Source: G963677485 sp942492855
GTDB taxonomy: Bacteria; Armatimonadota; HRBIN16
Direction: 5' to 3'
Length of the DNA stretch: 64,000 nt
Assembly (NCBI GenBank): GCA_942492855.1
Contig: OW818647.1
Coordinates: forward strand, 3,906,001-3,970,000
The notes under the pieces were generated by a model. It made no database searches, had not been told where the DNA came from, and saw nothing but the letters and a program-made list of their open reading frames with translations. This document shows, one piece after another, positions 50,903 to 60,094 of this stretch; positions within the stretch are counted from its first letter, which is position 1; each line of letters begins with the position of its first letter. The translations under genes were made by a program, and so were the position numbers.

Positions 50903-53626
50903 CTAATCATTTTCGTTCTGTGACTTAAGGGCTGACATGTGTCGAGCACTGCGCCAGACCACTTTATCGATTTCGACGATGGCCATGCAAATCAGGGCGA
51001 CCCCAACAATCCATGTCCAAGCACTAAGTGGAATGGCTGCTGTGTTGAATATCTTTTGCATGACTGGTGCGCTGACAAAAGCAAACTGGAGCAGTAGCAT
51101 TGTGACCACACTGAGATGAATCCACTTGTTGCTAAAGAAGGGGATTTCGAAGATCGACTTGAACCTGGACCGGGCACAGAACAGGAACCCGATCTCGATG
51201 CCCACCACAGTGGTTGCAGCTATGGATTGTGCCGTGGCGATGCTAAAGCCCTGGAGACGGTGGAAGTAGTCATATAGTGACAAGCCGCCAGCCAGCATCA
51301 TCACAGATACCATCAGGATGCGCAGCATGAGGTCCAATGGGAGCAGCGGCTCGTTAGGTTTCTTAGGAGGTCTCTGCATCAGGCCTCGCTCTTTGGGTTC
51401 AAATGCCAGCGAGGTGCCCAGAACGACGGCTGTGATCAGGTTGATCCATAATATCTGCGCTGGCGAGACGGCGGGTTCCTGCCCAGTAAACACCGAGTAC
51501 AGAATTAACAGTCCAAGGCCGCCGTTTGTCGGCAGTGACCAACTGATGAACTTGCGCAGGTTATCAAAGACCCCGCGCCCTTCCTCAACGGCCGCAGCGA
51601 TTGATGCGAAGTTATCATCTGCCAGCACCATGTCAGAGGCGTCCTTTGCAGCCTCTGTGCCGGTGATTCCCATAGATATGCCGATGTCGGCTTTTTTCAA
51701 CGCGGGGGCGTCATTCACACCATCACCGGTCATGGCCACAATCTCGCCCAAAGACTGCAGCGCGTTCACCAGGTTGAGCTTCTGTTCAGGTGCCACCCTG
51801 GCGAAGACATGCGTCTTGCTGGCCACTGTGGGCAGGTAGTCGTCCGGAACGCTCTCCAGCTCTTTGCCGGTCATGAGGCGTATTTCACTCTCTTCAGCCA
51901 GTCCGCACTGGATGGCGATCGCCTTGGCGGTTAAGGGGTGGTCGCCAGTGATCATCTTGACCGTTATCCCAGCCTCGCGGCAGAGTTTCACTGCAGAGAC
52001 TGCTTCCTCGCGTGGCGGGTCGATCATGCCGATTAACCCAATGAACACGAGCTGCGTCAGTACCTCGTCACCTTCGAGATGTGTAAGTTGCGGAGCCGGT
52101 TTGACGGCCACAGCCAGCACGCGGATGCCCTGGTTAGCCATTCCTGCGGCTTGTTCGTTCCAGTAGTCTTCGTCGAGCTCCTCTGTCCGAAGGTCTGCGG
52201 TGTACTGGTAACGGCAGCGGGTCATCAGCCGCTCGATAGAACCTTTGACGCAGATATGAACGCCTTCTGGGGTGTTGTTGAGGGTGGCCATATACTGCCG
52301 TTCAGACTCAAACGGGATGGTGTCGAGGCGCGTGTAGTGTTCTACTTGATCATCGGCGGGAAGGTGCAGCTTGGCTGCCAGTGTCAACAATGAGCCTTCC
52401 GTGGGGTCACCTTCGATACCCCATCGGCCATCGGTTTGTACCAGGCGTGCATCATTGCACAAAGCAGAGGCGATGACGCAGTGCGAGGTCAGCGTGGGGA
52501 GCTTCTCCAGCCGCTTGCCATCAAGCGAAACATACCCCTCAGGCACATATCCGTTACCAGTGACGGCGAATTCACCATCGGAGGTGCAAATACGCACAAC
52601 GGTCATTGAGTTCTGGGTGAGTGTGCCCGTTTTGTCGGTGCAGATGACAGTCGTGCTGCCAAGCGTCTCAACAGCCGGCAGCTTGCGGATAATGGCGTGA
52701 CGTTTGGCCATATAGGTGACACCAATCGCCAGCACTATAGTGACAGCCGCAGGTAGACCTTCCGGGATGGCGGCGACCGCCAAGGCCACGGCGGCGATGA
52801 ACACCTTCTGGAAGGGTTGGCCGTTGACGATACCGAACACGAAAGATATCACAGCGAAGAAGCAGATGGTCCAGGTCAGGAATATACTCACACCCGCTAG
52901 CTTTTGAGTAAGCGGTGTATCATGCTTTTTCGCAGTGTCAACCATAGTTGATATCTTGCCAAGCTCAGTTGAACCGGCGGTCTCAACAACAATACCGGAT
53001 CCGGTGCCGTAGGTGATCAGAGTGCCGCTATAAGCCATATTAGTGCGGTCAGCCAGCACCGAGCCAGCACTCAGTGTGTTGATGTTCTTTTCCGAGGGAA
53101 CCGATTCGCCGGTGAGCATGGCCTCTTCGACCTTCAAATCGCGCAGCTTCACCAGCCGGAGGTCGGCAGGCACACGGTCACCGCTGGCCAGCATCACCAC
53201 ATCACCAGGTACCAATCCCTTGGTAGGAATCTTCTGTGCGGTACCGTCACGCACGACCGTACACTCGGCGCTGAGCAGTTTACCCAAAGCGGCGATGGCG
53301 TTGGTCGCTTTTCGTTCCTGAAGGAAGCCGATTAACGCATTAAGAATGACGACGGCCAGTATGACGCCGGATTCGGTATAGTCCTTCAGTAAAAAGGTGA
53401 CTACCCCACTTCCAATCAACACATACATCAGCGGGTCGTTAAGCTGCTGCAGGAAAGCAACCCATGCAGGAGTTTCTTGTTTCTTCTTTAGCTCGTTTGG
53501 TCCATGTTCTATCAAACGGGTGCTGGCATCTGCTGTAGAAAGACCAGAATCACAGTTCGTATTCAAGCCTTTTTCCACGGCTTCTACGTCGCAGGCGTGC
53601 CAAGGCTGGGCGGTTTGGTTCGGCAT
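50903..53626 (-). CDS. P-type ATPase, calcium-transporting type (P2A-like)
   Basis: A 907-residue cation pump. Phosphorylated Asp331 is in CTDKTGTLTQ, TGES of the actuator domain at 172-175, and PEGLP (288-292) in the fourth membrane helix, a signature of Ca2+-transporting P2 pumps. MTGDGVNDAPALK and ten membrane helices are present. The ATG at 53626 has AAGGAG six bases upstream; an ATG at 53686 gives a longer form with a poor site. The substrate is likely Ca2+ or Mn2+. It is divergent from the ferritin gene. Confidence 0.92.
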   Translation of the reverse strand: MPNQTAQPWHACDVEAVEKGLNTNCDSGLSTADASTRLIEHGPNELKKKQETPAWVAFLQQLNDPLMYVLIGSGVVTFLLKDYTESGVILAVVILNALIGFLQERKATNAIAALGKLLSAECTVVRDGTAQKIPTKGLVPGDVVMLASGDRVPADLRLVKLRDLKVEEAMLTGESVPSEKNINTLSAGSVLADRTNMAYSGTLITYGTGSGIVVETAGSTELGKISTMVDTAKKHDTPLTQKLAGVSIFLTWTICFFAVISFVFGIVNGQPFQKVFIAAVALAVAAIPEGLPAAVTIVLAIGVTYMAKRHAIIRKLPAVETLGSTTVICTDKTGTLTQNSMTVVRICTSDGEFAVTGNGYVPEGYVSLDGKRLEKLPTLTSHCVIASALCNDARLVQTDGRWGIEGDPTEGSLLTLAAKLHLPADDQVEHYTRLDTIPFESERQYMATLNNTPEGVHICVKGSIERLMTRCRYQYTADLRTEELDEDYWNEQAAGMANQGIRVLAVAVKPAPQLTHLEGDEVLTQLVFIGLIGMIDPPREEAVSAVKLCREAGITVKMITGDHPLTAKAIAIQCGLAEESEIRLMTGKELESVPDDYLPTVASKTHVFARVAPEQKLNLVNALQSLGEIVAMTGDGVNDAPALKKADIGISMGITGTEAAKDASDMVLADDNFASIAAAVEEGRGVFDNLRKFISWSLPTNGGLGLLILYSVFTGQEPAVSPAQILWINLITAVVLGTSLAFEPKERGLMQRPPKKPNEPLLPLDLMLRILMVSVMMLAGGLSLYDYFHRLQGFSIATAQSIAATTVVGIEIGFLFCARSRFKSIFEIPFFSNKWIHLSVVTMLLLQFAFVSAPVMQKIFNTAAIPLSAWTWIVGVALICMAIVEIDKVVWRSARHMSALKSQNEND

Positions 53627-53757
53627 GCTGTCTCCTTCAGAGGTGGTAATAAATACATTGTACAAGCGAAATGGGAACCATGGCATAGGAATTTGGGGTA
53701 ATATTGATAAGAAGGCAAGTGCTTAGGCTGAGAAAAAGCACCAAAAAGGAGAAATTA

Positions 53758-54282
53758 ATGATCACGAAACAGATGGGTGATGCCCTGAATGAACAAGTAA
53801 ATAAGGAGTTATACTCCGCTTACCTCTATCTGGCGATGTCTGCATGGTTCCATACGAAGGGACTGGATGGCTTTGCGAACTGGATGCGGATTCAGTTTCA
53901 AGAGGAGCAAGCGCACGCACTCCGTTTCTATGATTTCTTGAACGAACGTGACTATGAGGTTGAGTTGCTAGCGATAGACCAGCCATCCAAATCATGGGAC
54001 TCACCATTGGATGCGTTTAAGGCTGTCCTGGAGCATGAGCGATACATCTCTGGCAGGATAAATACCCTCACCGATATCGCCATCGAGCAGAGGGACCACG
54101 CCACACGGTCCATGCTGGTATGGTTCGTCGATGAGCAGGTTGAAGAAGAGAAGAACGCCAATGATATCATCAACCAGCTAAAGCTGATCGGTGACAACGG
54201 CTATGGTCTGCTGATGCTCGATAAGGAGTTGGCAGCACGTGTGTATGTTGCTCCTACCTTCGGGCAGGGCACAGCGGCCTAA
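53758..54282 (+). CDS. ftnA: Bacterial non-heme ferritin
   Basis: Iron storage protein of 174 residues. The ferroxidase centre glutamates appear in NKELYSAYLYL, QEEQAHALRFYDF and an EQVEEEKNANDI helix. AAGGAG precedes the ATG by seven bases; the open frame extends upstream but is not coding in character. A small 6-bp hairpin (53719-53741) lies in the leader. It is divergent from the calcium-type ATPase and has a strong terminator. Confidence 0.93.
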   Translation: MITKQMGDALNEQVNKELYSAYLYLAMSAWFHTKGLDGFANWMRIQFQEEQAHALRFYDFLNERDYEVELLAIDQPSKSWDSPLDAFKAVLEHERYISGRINTLTDIAIEQRDHATRSMLVWFVDEQVEEEKNANDIINQLKLIGDNGYGLLMLDKELAARVYVAPTFGQGTAA

Positions 54283-54294
54283 ATAGTTCCGATC

Positions 54295-54329
54295 ACGAGT
54301 GTGCAGGGAGGATTTCTCTGTACACTCGT
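54295..54329 (+). terminator. Terminator of the ferritin gene
   Basis: ACGAGTGT pairs with ACACTCGT, and the stem continues with a G-U and CAG/CTG to about 12 bp, followed by ATTATAAT. The same AT-rich tail holds TATAAT at 54332-54337, a possible -10 for fucI. Confidence 0.75.
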
Positions 54330-54397
54330 ATTATAATAGCTATGAGCATCGATAATCATACTCTGCTCGGTATCACCACACAAGAGGAATTAGAGAT

Positions 54398-56188
54398 ATG
54401 CCAGAAGTAAAGAACCGACTGATTGGGACGGTGCCAAAAGTTGGTATCCGCCCGACGATAGATGGCCGATACGGCGGCCCACGCGAAGCACTTGAAGACC
54501 AGTGTATGCAGATGGCCCGCATGGTTGCAGAATTCATACAGGCTGAGGTGCGTACCGCTGATGGGCAGCCCGCGGAGTGTGTGATTGCCGATAGCTGCAT
54601 TGGCGGATTTGCGGAGGCAGCAGCCTGCGCGGAGAAGTTTGACCGCGCTGGTGTGGGTGTTTCGCTGACCGTGACGCCTTGCTGGTGCTACGGCTCAGAG
54701 ACGATGGATTTGGACCCAATCCGCCCTAAAGCCATTTGGGGTTTCAATGGCACCGAGCGTCCAGGTGCCGTCTACCTGGCGGCTGCATTGGCTGGCCATT
54801 CGCAGAAGGGCATACCCGCATTCGGCATCTACGGCCGCGATGTGCAGGATGCAGGCAACACAGAGATCCCGGCCGATGTGCAGGCGAAAATCATCCGATT
54901 CATCAAAGCGGGCCTCGCGGTGGCCGAGATGCGCGGGAAGGCCTACGTCAGCCTAGGCAGCGTCTCTATGGGCATCGCAGGCAGCGTCGTCGATCCTGAC
55001 TTTTTCCAGGAGTATCTTGGTATCCGCTGCGAATATGTCGATATGATCGAGATTCTTCGCCGTATGGAGCGTGGAGTATATGACCATGCGGAATACGACA
55101 AGGCGATTGCCTGGGTAAAGGCCAACTGCAAGCAGGGTGAGAACCGCAACAAGCCTGAAAAGCAGCGGAATGCGGAGCAGCTTGAGGGCGACTGGCAGCG
55201 CAGCGTGCTGATGGCGATGATCGCCCGCGACATCATGGTGGGCAACCCCAACCTGGCGAACGATGGGTTTTATGAAGAGGCGAGGGGACGCAACGCCATC
55301 GCAGGTGGATTCCAGGGGCAGCGTCAGTGGACAGACCACCTGACCAACGGCGACTTCATGGAAGCGATGCTCTGCAGCTCGTTCGACTGGAACGGCATTC
55401 GACAGCCATTCGTGCTGGCGACCGAGAACGACAGCCTGAACGGTGTGGCGATGCTGCTCATCCATCAGCTGACGGGCCAGGCGGCCATGTTCAGCGATGT
55501 GCGCACTTTCTGGAGCCCTGATGCCGTGAAGCGGGTCACTGGCTATACACTGGACGGTCATGCCGCGAATGGCATCATCCACCTCATCAACAGCGGCGCC
55601 AGCGCGCTGGACTGGAGCGGGGCCTCTGTGTCGAATGGCCAGCACTGTGTGAAGAACTGGTGGGAGATGAATGAGGCGGACGTGAAGGCATGTCTTGATG
55701 CCACCACCTGGTATCCGGCCAACACGGAATATTTCCGCGGCGGCGGCTATTCCAGCAACTTCGAGACCGTCGGCGGGATGCCCTGCACGATGGTGCGCGT
55801 GAATATGGTGAAGGGCCTTGGGCCTGTTCTGCAGATCGCTGAGGGCTACACCGTGCAGCTCCCGGGTGAAGTGAACATGGTGCTGACCGAACGCACCGAC
55901 CCGACCTGGCCCACCACCTGGTTTGCACCAAGGGTGACCGGTGAGGGTGCTTTCAAAGACGCCTACAGTGTAATGAGCAACTGGGGAGCCAACCATGGTG
56001 CTATCAGCTACGGTCACATCGGAGCGGATCTCCTGACCATGGCCAGTATGCTGCGTATACCCGTAGATATGCATAATGTGCCCGAGGCCGATATGTATCG
56101 TCCGTCTTCATGGGCCCGTTTCGGCACCAGCGAGCTAGAGGGTGCAGACTACCGAGCCTGTGCCGCCTATGGACCGCTGTATAAGTAG
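54398..56188 (+). CDS. fucI: L-fucose isomerase
   Basis: Converts L-fucose to L-fuculose (also D-arabinose to D-ribulose) with Mn2+. The 596-residue length is normal. Family sequence is recognisable throughout, e.g. PKVGIRPTIDGRYGGPREAL, DSCIGGFAEAAACAEKF, and the catalytic-site segment VLATENDSLNGVAM with its conserved glutamate. A strong terminator follows. No fuculokinase, aldolase or transporter is next to it, so the rest of the pathway must be encoded elsewhere. Confidence 0.97.
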   Translation: MPEVKNRLIGTVPKVGIRPTIDGRYGGPREALEDQCMQMARMVAEFIQAEVRTADGQPAECVIADSCIGGFAEAAACAEKFDRAGVGVSLTVTPCWCYGSETMDLDPIRPKAIWGFNGTERPGAVYLAAALAGHSQKGIPAFGIYGRDVQDAGNTEIPADVQAKIIRFIKAGLAVAEMRGKAYVSLGSVSMGIAGSVVDPDFFQEYLGIRCEYVDMIEILRRMERGVYDHAEYDKAIAWVKANCKQGENRNKPEKQRNAEQLEGDWQRSVLMAMIARDIMVGNPNLANDGFYEEARGRNAIAGGFQGQRQWTDHLTNGDFMEAMLCSSFDWNGIRQPFVLATENDSLNGVAMLLIHQLTGQAAMFSDVRTFWSPDAVKRVTGYTLDGHAANGIIHLINSGASALDWSGASVSNGQHCVKNWWEMNEADVKACLDATTWYPANTEYFRGGGYSSNFETVGGMPCTMVRVNMVKGLGPVLQIAEGYTVQLPGEVNMVLTERTDPTWPTTWFAPRVTGEGAFKDAYSVMSNWGANHGAISYGHIGADLLTMASMLRIPVDMHNVPEADMYRPSSWARFGTSELEGADYRACAAYGPLYK

Positions 56189-56199
56189 CGATCCACTGT

Positions 56200-56225
56200 G
56201 GGGGTAACCGCCATCGGTTACCCCC
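56200..56225 (+). terminator. Terminator hairpin after fucI
   Basis: GGGGGTAACCG (56200-56210) pairs perfectly with CGGTTACCCCC (56215-56225) across CCAT. No strong T-run follows, but the position just after the stop is typical. Confidence 0.65.
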
Positions 56226-56408
56226 TGCTACGCGTCCGTGATTGCATCATCTCGCTTATCCCTATCAACCCGAACTCTATGAAACCTGCAACATTATTCG
56301 TTATAACAGCAGTATACTGAAGTAGCCTGCTGAGAGATATTACAGATGTGTTAGGTACAAATAGCAGCCGGTCCCGAATAAGGGGGGGCAGCTAGGGGAG
56401 CGTAAGCG

Positions 56409-56819
56409 ATGAAGGTATTTCGGATTTTGCTATCACTGCTGTATCACGGCTTCAAGAATTTCCAGTTCTTTGTGTATGGCTGGTTTGTTTATTGTGGGTT
56501 TGCAGGTATCGACCTCGATCCGATCACGGGGTTAATGATCCTGTTCCTATTGCTAATTCCTTCTGTTGGGATATACATCGCCGCTTTCGGCACCTCGCGT
56601 CGTATCGGTCTGTTACTGAAGATAATTCACGGTGCCATAGTGCTATTTGTATCACTAGTGATCACCGCGTTAATTCTCTTAGAAAATGACCCGTTTTGGG
56701 GTATCATTGTAGCGGTTTTCGTTGTGAATAGTCCTGTATTAATAGAGGCAGTAGTGTCATATATATCTTTGACGCGGTTACCCGTACCCATCACAAAAGG
56801 CCAGATAGCTGAGGGATGA
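56409..56819 (+). CDS. Four-helix membrane protein, paralogue family of the 8139 gene
   Basis: A 136-residue protein with about four transmembrane helices. The LLKIIHGAIVLFV segment and PVLIEAVVSYISL near the C-terminus correspond to the repeated unit in the larger 8139 protein. It is followed one base after its stop by a relative of the same type. No function known. AGGGGAGCG lies upstream of the ATG. Confidence 0.65.
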   Translation: MKVFRILLSLLYHGFKNFQFFVYGWFVYCGFAGIDLDPITGLMILFLLLIPSVGIYIAAFGTSRRIGLLLKIIHGAIVLFVSLVITALILLENDPFWGIIVAVFVVNSPVLIEAVVSYISLTRLPVPITKGQIAEG

Positions 56820-56820
56820 G

Positions 56821-57375
56821 ATGCTTACACCAAAATCCATTCTGACGTTTGTGGCCCGGATGTTGTATCACATATTCAAAGTGTGTCAGATACTGTTGTA
56901 TCTGTATTTCACACCAGTTCTATTATTGATGTCGAAGGACAGCTCATGGATGATCGTATGTCTTCTTTTGTTGATCCCCACGGTGATAATCTATTCTGAA
57001 TCGGCTAGATCACCTTCGAAACTCTGGCTTATACTGAAATCGGTCCATGGCCTCATCGTGATGGTCTCGGTAGGCGTATTCATGGTTGTCACGGAAGCAG
57101 TCAGTTTGTCACAATTGATGACACTGGCAGTATGTACTTTTATGGTGTCGATCTTGGGGCTGTTTGTGAGTCTTCGTATCGTTATGCTCATCAGAAATGC
57201 CTATGGAGTCTTATTGGTAACATGGGTAGGTATATATCTACGCACTCATGATTTCGGTGTTGACGGGAATGTCGTTGCATTTCTTATGTTCCCGGTCATG
57301 GTTGAAGGCGTCATCGCGTATCTTTATCTTCTCGTTAAATCGACCTTGGTTACAAGACCTATTCATAACCCGTAA
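56821..57375 (+). CDS. Membrane protein of the same paralogue family, longer
   Basis: A 184-residue membrane protein with five or six hydrophobic segments. YHIFKVCQILLYLYF at the N-terminus matches the neighbour, as do LILKSVHGLIVMV and the final VMVEGVIAYLYL. It appears to be the same unit with an insert of about 50 residues in the second half. It directly follows the 56409 gene (one base apart), so the two are one transcription unit. Confidence 0.65.
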   Translation: MLTPKSILTFVARMLYHIFKVCQILLYLYFTPVLLLMSKDSSWMIVCLLLLIPTVIIYSESARSPSKLWLILKSVHGLIVMVSVGVFMVVTEAVSLSQLMTLAVCTFMVSILGLFVSLRIVMLIRNAYGVLLVTWVGIYLRTHDFGVDGNVVAFLMFPVMVEGVIAYLYLLVKSTLVTRPIHNP

Positions 57376-57491
57376 ATGTGAAAGAAGGTCGTGTGCCTCG
57401 ATACTGCAATAAATGTGTCGGCACGCCATCATACGCGCCACTTATGAGTAGTTGAATCTCGATTTGTCCACATCACACCATCCTTGCCATC

Positions 57492-58310
57492 CTACAACAG
57501 CCTCTGGCAATCCGGGCAGATGTAGCTCGTGGTGCTGCCTGTTTTGATCTGCTCGATGGCGTGACCGCAGACCGGGCAGCTTCCATTATCTTTATAGCCG
57601 ACCAGAAAGTCGTCTGTTGTGAACCCGCCAGGGTTGCCGTAGATATCCTTCTCGTAGGAGAATGCTCCTTTGCTTTCCGACCGCCTGAGGGTATCTAGAA
57701 TGCTGTGATAGAGCTGTGCGAACTGCTGCTCACTGATGTCGGAGATTTTTGTTTGTGGGTGCAATCGGGCCGAGAACAAGATGTCGTGCATGTACATATT
57801 GCCGATCCCGCCGATGTTCTTTTGGTCCAGCAGAAATGGCTTGATCTGCGTCCGCTTACCGGTGAACAATCGCCTGAAATACTCGTATGTAAAACCCTCG
57901 TCGAAGGGGTCCATCGCAATACGGCAGGTGTTAGGCTCTGTCGGCAGGGCATCATCCGACACGAGCACAAACCGGCCAAACCACCAAAACCGGATTGTGA
58001 AACATGAGCCGTCATCGAAATCCAGCTTGATCTGGTATTTGGCGTCTGTCGTGGTTCCGTTGAGATAAAGCAGGTCGCCACCCATTCCAAGCGAGAGCAG
58101 AATGTTCTCGTGGTTCTCCAGTTTGATGACGAAACATTTGCCTTTGTTCTGAACACCAACGATTTTGGACCCGTGGCATCGTGTCCTGAAATCCTCGGTG
58201 GGAATGTTCAGGCACTTCTCCTGGAGCAGATGAAGGTGTTGTATCCGCTTGCCGGAGAGTTCGGCGTCCATTTGCTTGCGGAACTTATGGATTTCGGGTA
58301 GTTCGGCCAT
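57492..58310 (-). CDS. Fpg/Nei-family protein lacking the catalytic N-terminal proline
   Basis: A 272-residue protein with the formamidopyrimidine-DNA glycosylase fold: N-terminal beta-sandwich, helix-two-turn-helix (QKNIGGIGNMYMHDILF) and a C-terminal zinc finger CPVCGHAIEQI with CPDC. True Fpg and Nei start Met-Pro-Glu so that mature Pro1 attacks the lesion. This protein starts Met-Ala-Glu-Leu-Pro-Glu, so Pro1 is Ala. The glutamate after it is kept. Such variants are seen in a subfamily whose activity is not clear to me; it may bind damaged DNA without glycosylase activity. The start codon choice is clear: family alignment begins here. Confidence 0.85.
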   Translation of the reverse strand: MAELPEIHKFRKQMDAELSGKRIQHLHLLQEKCLNIPTEDFRTRCHGSKIVGVQNKGKCFVIKLENHENILLSLGMGGDLLYLNGTTTDAKYQIKLDFDDGSCFTIRFWWFGRFVLVSDDALPTEPNTCRIAMDPFDEGFTYEYFRRLFTGKRTQIKPFLLDQKNIGGIGNMYMHDILFSARLHPQTKISDISEQQFAQLYHSILDTLRRSESKGAFSYEKDIYGNPGGFTTDDFLVGYKDNGSCPVCGHAIEQIKTGSTTSYICPDCQRLL

Positions 58311-58328
58311 CAGCTTGCCTCCAGGAGT

Positions 58329-58823
58329 TTAGGGCAGGAACCGAGCGGTCGCGATGGATCTACCGGTGGCTGTTCGGAAATTCATGACGATGTATTTCGC
58401 CAAGTCGGCTTTGTCATTTCGAATCTCCATACCTTCCAGGTTGACCAGCAGGTCGGCATCCCACTGCACCTGGAAATCACGGCCGTCGATGTATGCTGGG
58501 GAGTGATGGTGCCGGATGATGTAGCAGACGCGTGCTGTGAGGCTTTCGTCATACCCCAGTTCGGACAGTATCTGTCGTGCAATAATCGGTCCTTCGATCT
58601 CTTGATACTGGGCGTCAGACGAGCCGTGTTTACGCTTGGCCTCCAGCACACCGATATCATGCAGAATCACGGTGATGGTGATTAAATCTCTCTCAGCACC
58701 CTGGATGCCTTCGCCGTCCATGATCGCCTTCGCATCTTTAAGCACAGCCAAGGTGTGCTCGATTCCATACGGTGCATCGCGAAACAGTTCCTTCATAGCG
58801 GCTATCACTTGATCATGTGGCAT
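58329..58823 (-). CDS. HD-domain phosphohydrolase
   Basis: A 164-residue HD-superfamily protein. Metal ligands are visible in EHTLAVLKDA, VILHDIGVLEAKRKHG, IIRHHHS and WDADLLVNLEG. AGGAGAG lies seven bases before the ATG. Enzymes like this hydrolyse nucleotides or phosphate esters; the substrate is unknown. It precedes the Fpg-like gene by 18 bases on the same strand, so the two probably form an operon. Confidence 0.85.
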   Translation of the reverse strand: MPHDQVIAAMKELFRDAPYGIEHTLAVLKDAKAIMDGEGIQGAERDLITITVILHDIGVLEAKRKHGSSDAQYQEIEGPIIARQILSELGYDESLTARVCYIIRHHHSPAYIDGRDFQVQWDADLLVNLEGMEIRNDKADLAKYIVMNFRTATGRSIATARFLP

Positions 58824-58928
58824 TGGGTCTCTCCTGAGTGGTTATTGTTCAGCCTTAGTATACGCCGGGTTTGGGGCACTTGTAAAACAGGCCTCGCGAC
58901 TCTGCATCTGTGACGGACGGCCCCGTGC

Positions 58929-58957
58929 TTGACGTGATGGCGGCATAAGCTTAAAAT
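58929..58957 (+). promoter_or_regulatory. Promoter of the isocitrate dehydrogenase operon
   Basis: TTGACG (58929-58934) and TAAAAT (58952-58957) are separated by 17 bases, a good sigma-70 match. The start codon is 66 bases further on, leaving room for the leader hairpin. Confidence 0.6.
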
Positions 58958-58984
58958 AGAGTTGATGGCATAATGGGCGTATTA

Positions 58985-59015
58985 CCTCCATTGTGAACCA
59001 TTATATAAATGGAGG
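58985..59015 (+). promoter_or_regulatory. Hairpin sequestering the Shine-Dalgarno of the 59024 gene
   Basis: CCTCCATT (58985-58992) pairs perfectly with AATGGAGG (59008-59015); the 3' arm is the Shine-Dalgarno GGAGG. It suggests control of translation by folding. Confidence 0.5.
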
Positions 59016-59023
59016 ATTACACC

Positions 59024-60094
59024 TTGACATATAACGTAACACTGATTCCTGGCGACGGCACCGGTCCTGAACTGGCGGAAGCTACCCGCCGCGTGCTGGA
59101 TGCCACAGGCGTCTCATTCAACTGGGACGTGGTGGAGGCTGGCGTTGATGTGCTGGAAAAATACGGCACACCGCTGCCCCAGGGAGTTCTAGACAGCATC
59201 CGCAAAAACAAGATCGCCATCAAGGGGCCCATCACAACCCCCATCGGCAGTGGCTTCCGTTCTGTCAACGTGGCTTTACGGCAAGAGCTGGGGCTGTATG
59301 CGTGCCTTCGCCCAGCCCGCAGTTACCAAGGCGTACGGAGCCGATATAAAGATATCGACCTGGTCGTAGTGCGCGAGAACACCGAAGATTTGTATGCCGG
59401 CGTGGAGTTTGAAGCGGGCACCAAGGAAGCGGAAGGCATCTGCGCGATGTCACCCAAAATTCGGCCTGGTTCCGCGATCAGCATCAAGCCGATCTCCGTT
59501 GAAGGAACCACTCTGATCGCCGAATACGCTTTCCAATACGCTCTTAAGAACAACCGCAAGAAGGTCACCGCCATCAGCAAGGCGAACATCATGAAGTACA
59601 CCGACGGTCTGTTCTTCCATACCTGCCGTGAAGTGGCCAAGAAATACGACGGCCAGATCGAGTATGATGAGCGGCTGGTTGATGCGCTCTGTATGCAGCT
59701 TGTGCAGCGTCCTGAGGAGTTCGATGTGCTCTGCCTGCCCAACCTCTACGGCGATATCATCAGCGACCTGTGCGCCGGTCTGGTGGGCGGCCTTGGTGTG
59801 GCACCGGGTGCGAACATCGGCAAGGACTGCGCGATGTTCGAGGCGGTGCATGGCTCCGCTCCCAAGTATAAGGGACAGAACAGGGTCAACCCCACCGCTC
59901 TTATACTGTCAGGTATGCTGATGCTTCGGTATCTGGGTGAATTGGAAGCGGCGGATAAGCTCGAGAAGGCGGTTGAGCTCGTACTGGCTGAGGGCATACA
60001 CGTGACTTACGATCTGAAGCCCACCCGTACAGATCCCACCGCTGTGGGCACCAGCCAGATGGCTGACGCTATCATCGAAGCGATGAACGCCTGA
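59024..60094 (+). CDS. NAD-dependent isocitrate/isopropylmalate dehydrogenase family protein
   Basis: Oxidises a beta-hydroxy acid, probably isocitrate to 2-oxoglutarate. The 356-residue sequence opens with YNVTLIPGDGTGPE and has VVRENTEDLYAGVE, ISKANIMKYTDG and LPNLYGDIISDLCAGLVGGLG, the core of the family. GGAGG lies eight bases before a TTG at 59024, which gives the normal family N-terminus; an ATG at 59009 adds five residues but has no ribosome site. The NAD-binding region resembles NAD- rather than NADP-dependent forms, though 3-isopropylmalate remains possible. Its stop overlaps the next gene (TGATG). Confidence 0.85.
   Translation: MTYNVTLIPGDGTGPELAEATRRVLDATGVSFNWDVVEAGVDVLEKYGTPLPQGVLDSIRKNKIAIKGPITTPIGSGFRSVNVALRQELGLYACLRPARSYQGVRSRYKDIDLVVVRENTEDLYAGVEFEAGTKEAEGICAMSPKIRPGSAISIKPISVEGTTLIAEYAFQYALKNNRKKVTAISKANIMKYTDGLFFHTCREVAKKYDGQIEYDERLVDALCMQLVQRPEEFDVLCLPNLYGDIISDLCAGLVGGLGVAPGANIGKDCAMFEAVHGSAPKYKGQNRVNPTALILSGMLMLRYLGELEAADKLEKAVELVLAEGIHVTYDLKPTRTDPTAVGTSQMADAIIEAMNA

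Noticed and set aside
54953..56074. A 373-codon open frame on the minus strand across fucI
   Set aside because: Antisense shadow of a full-length, well-conserved gene; sequence rich in His/Arg/Ala as expected of a shadow.
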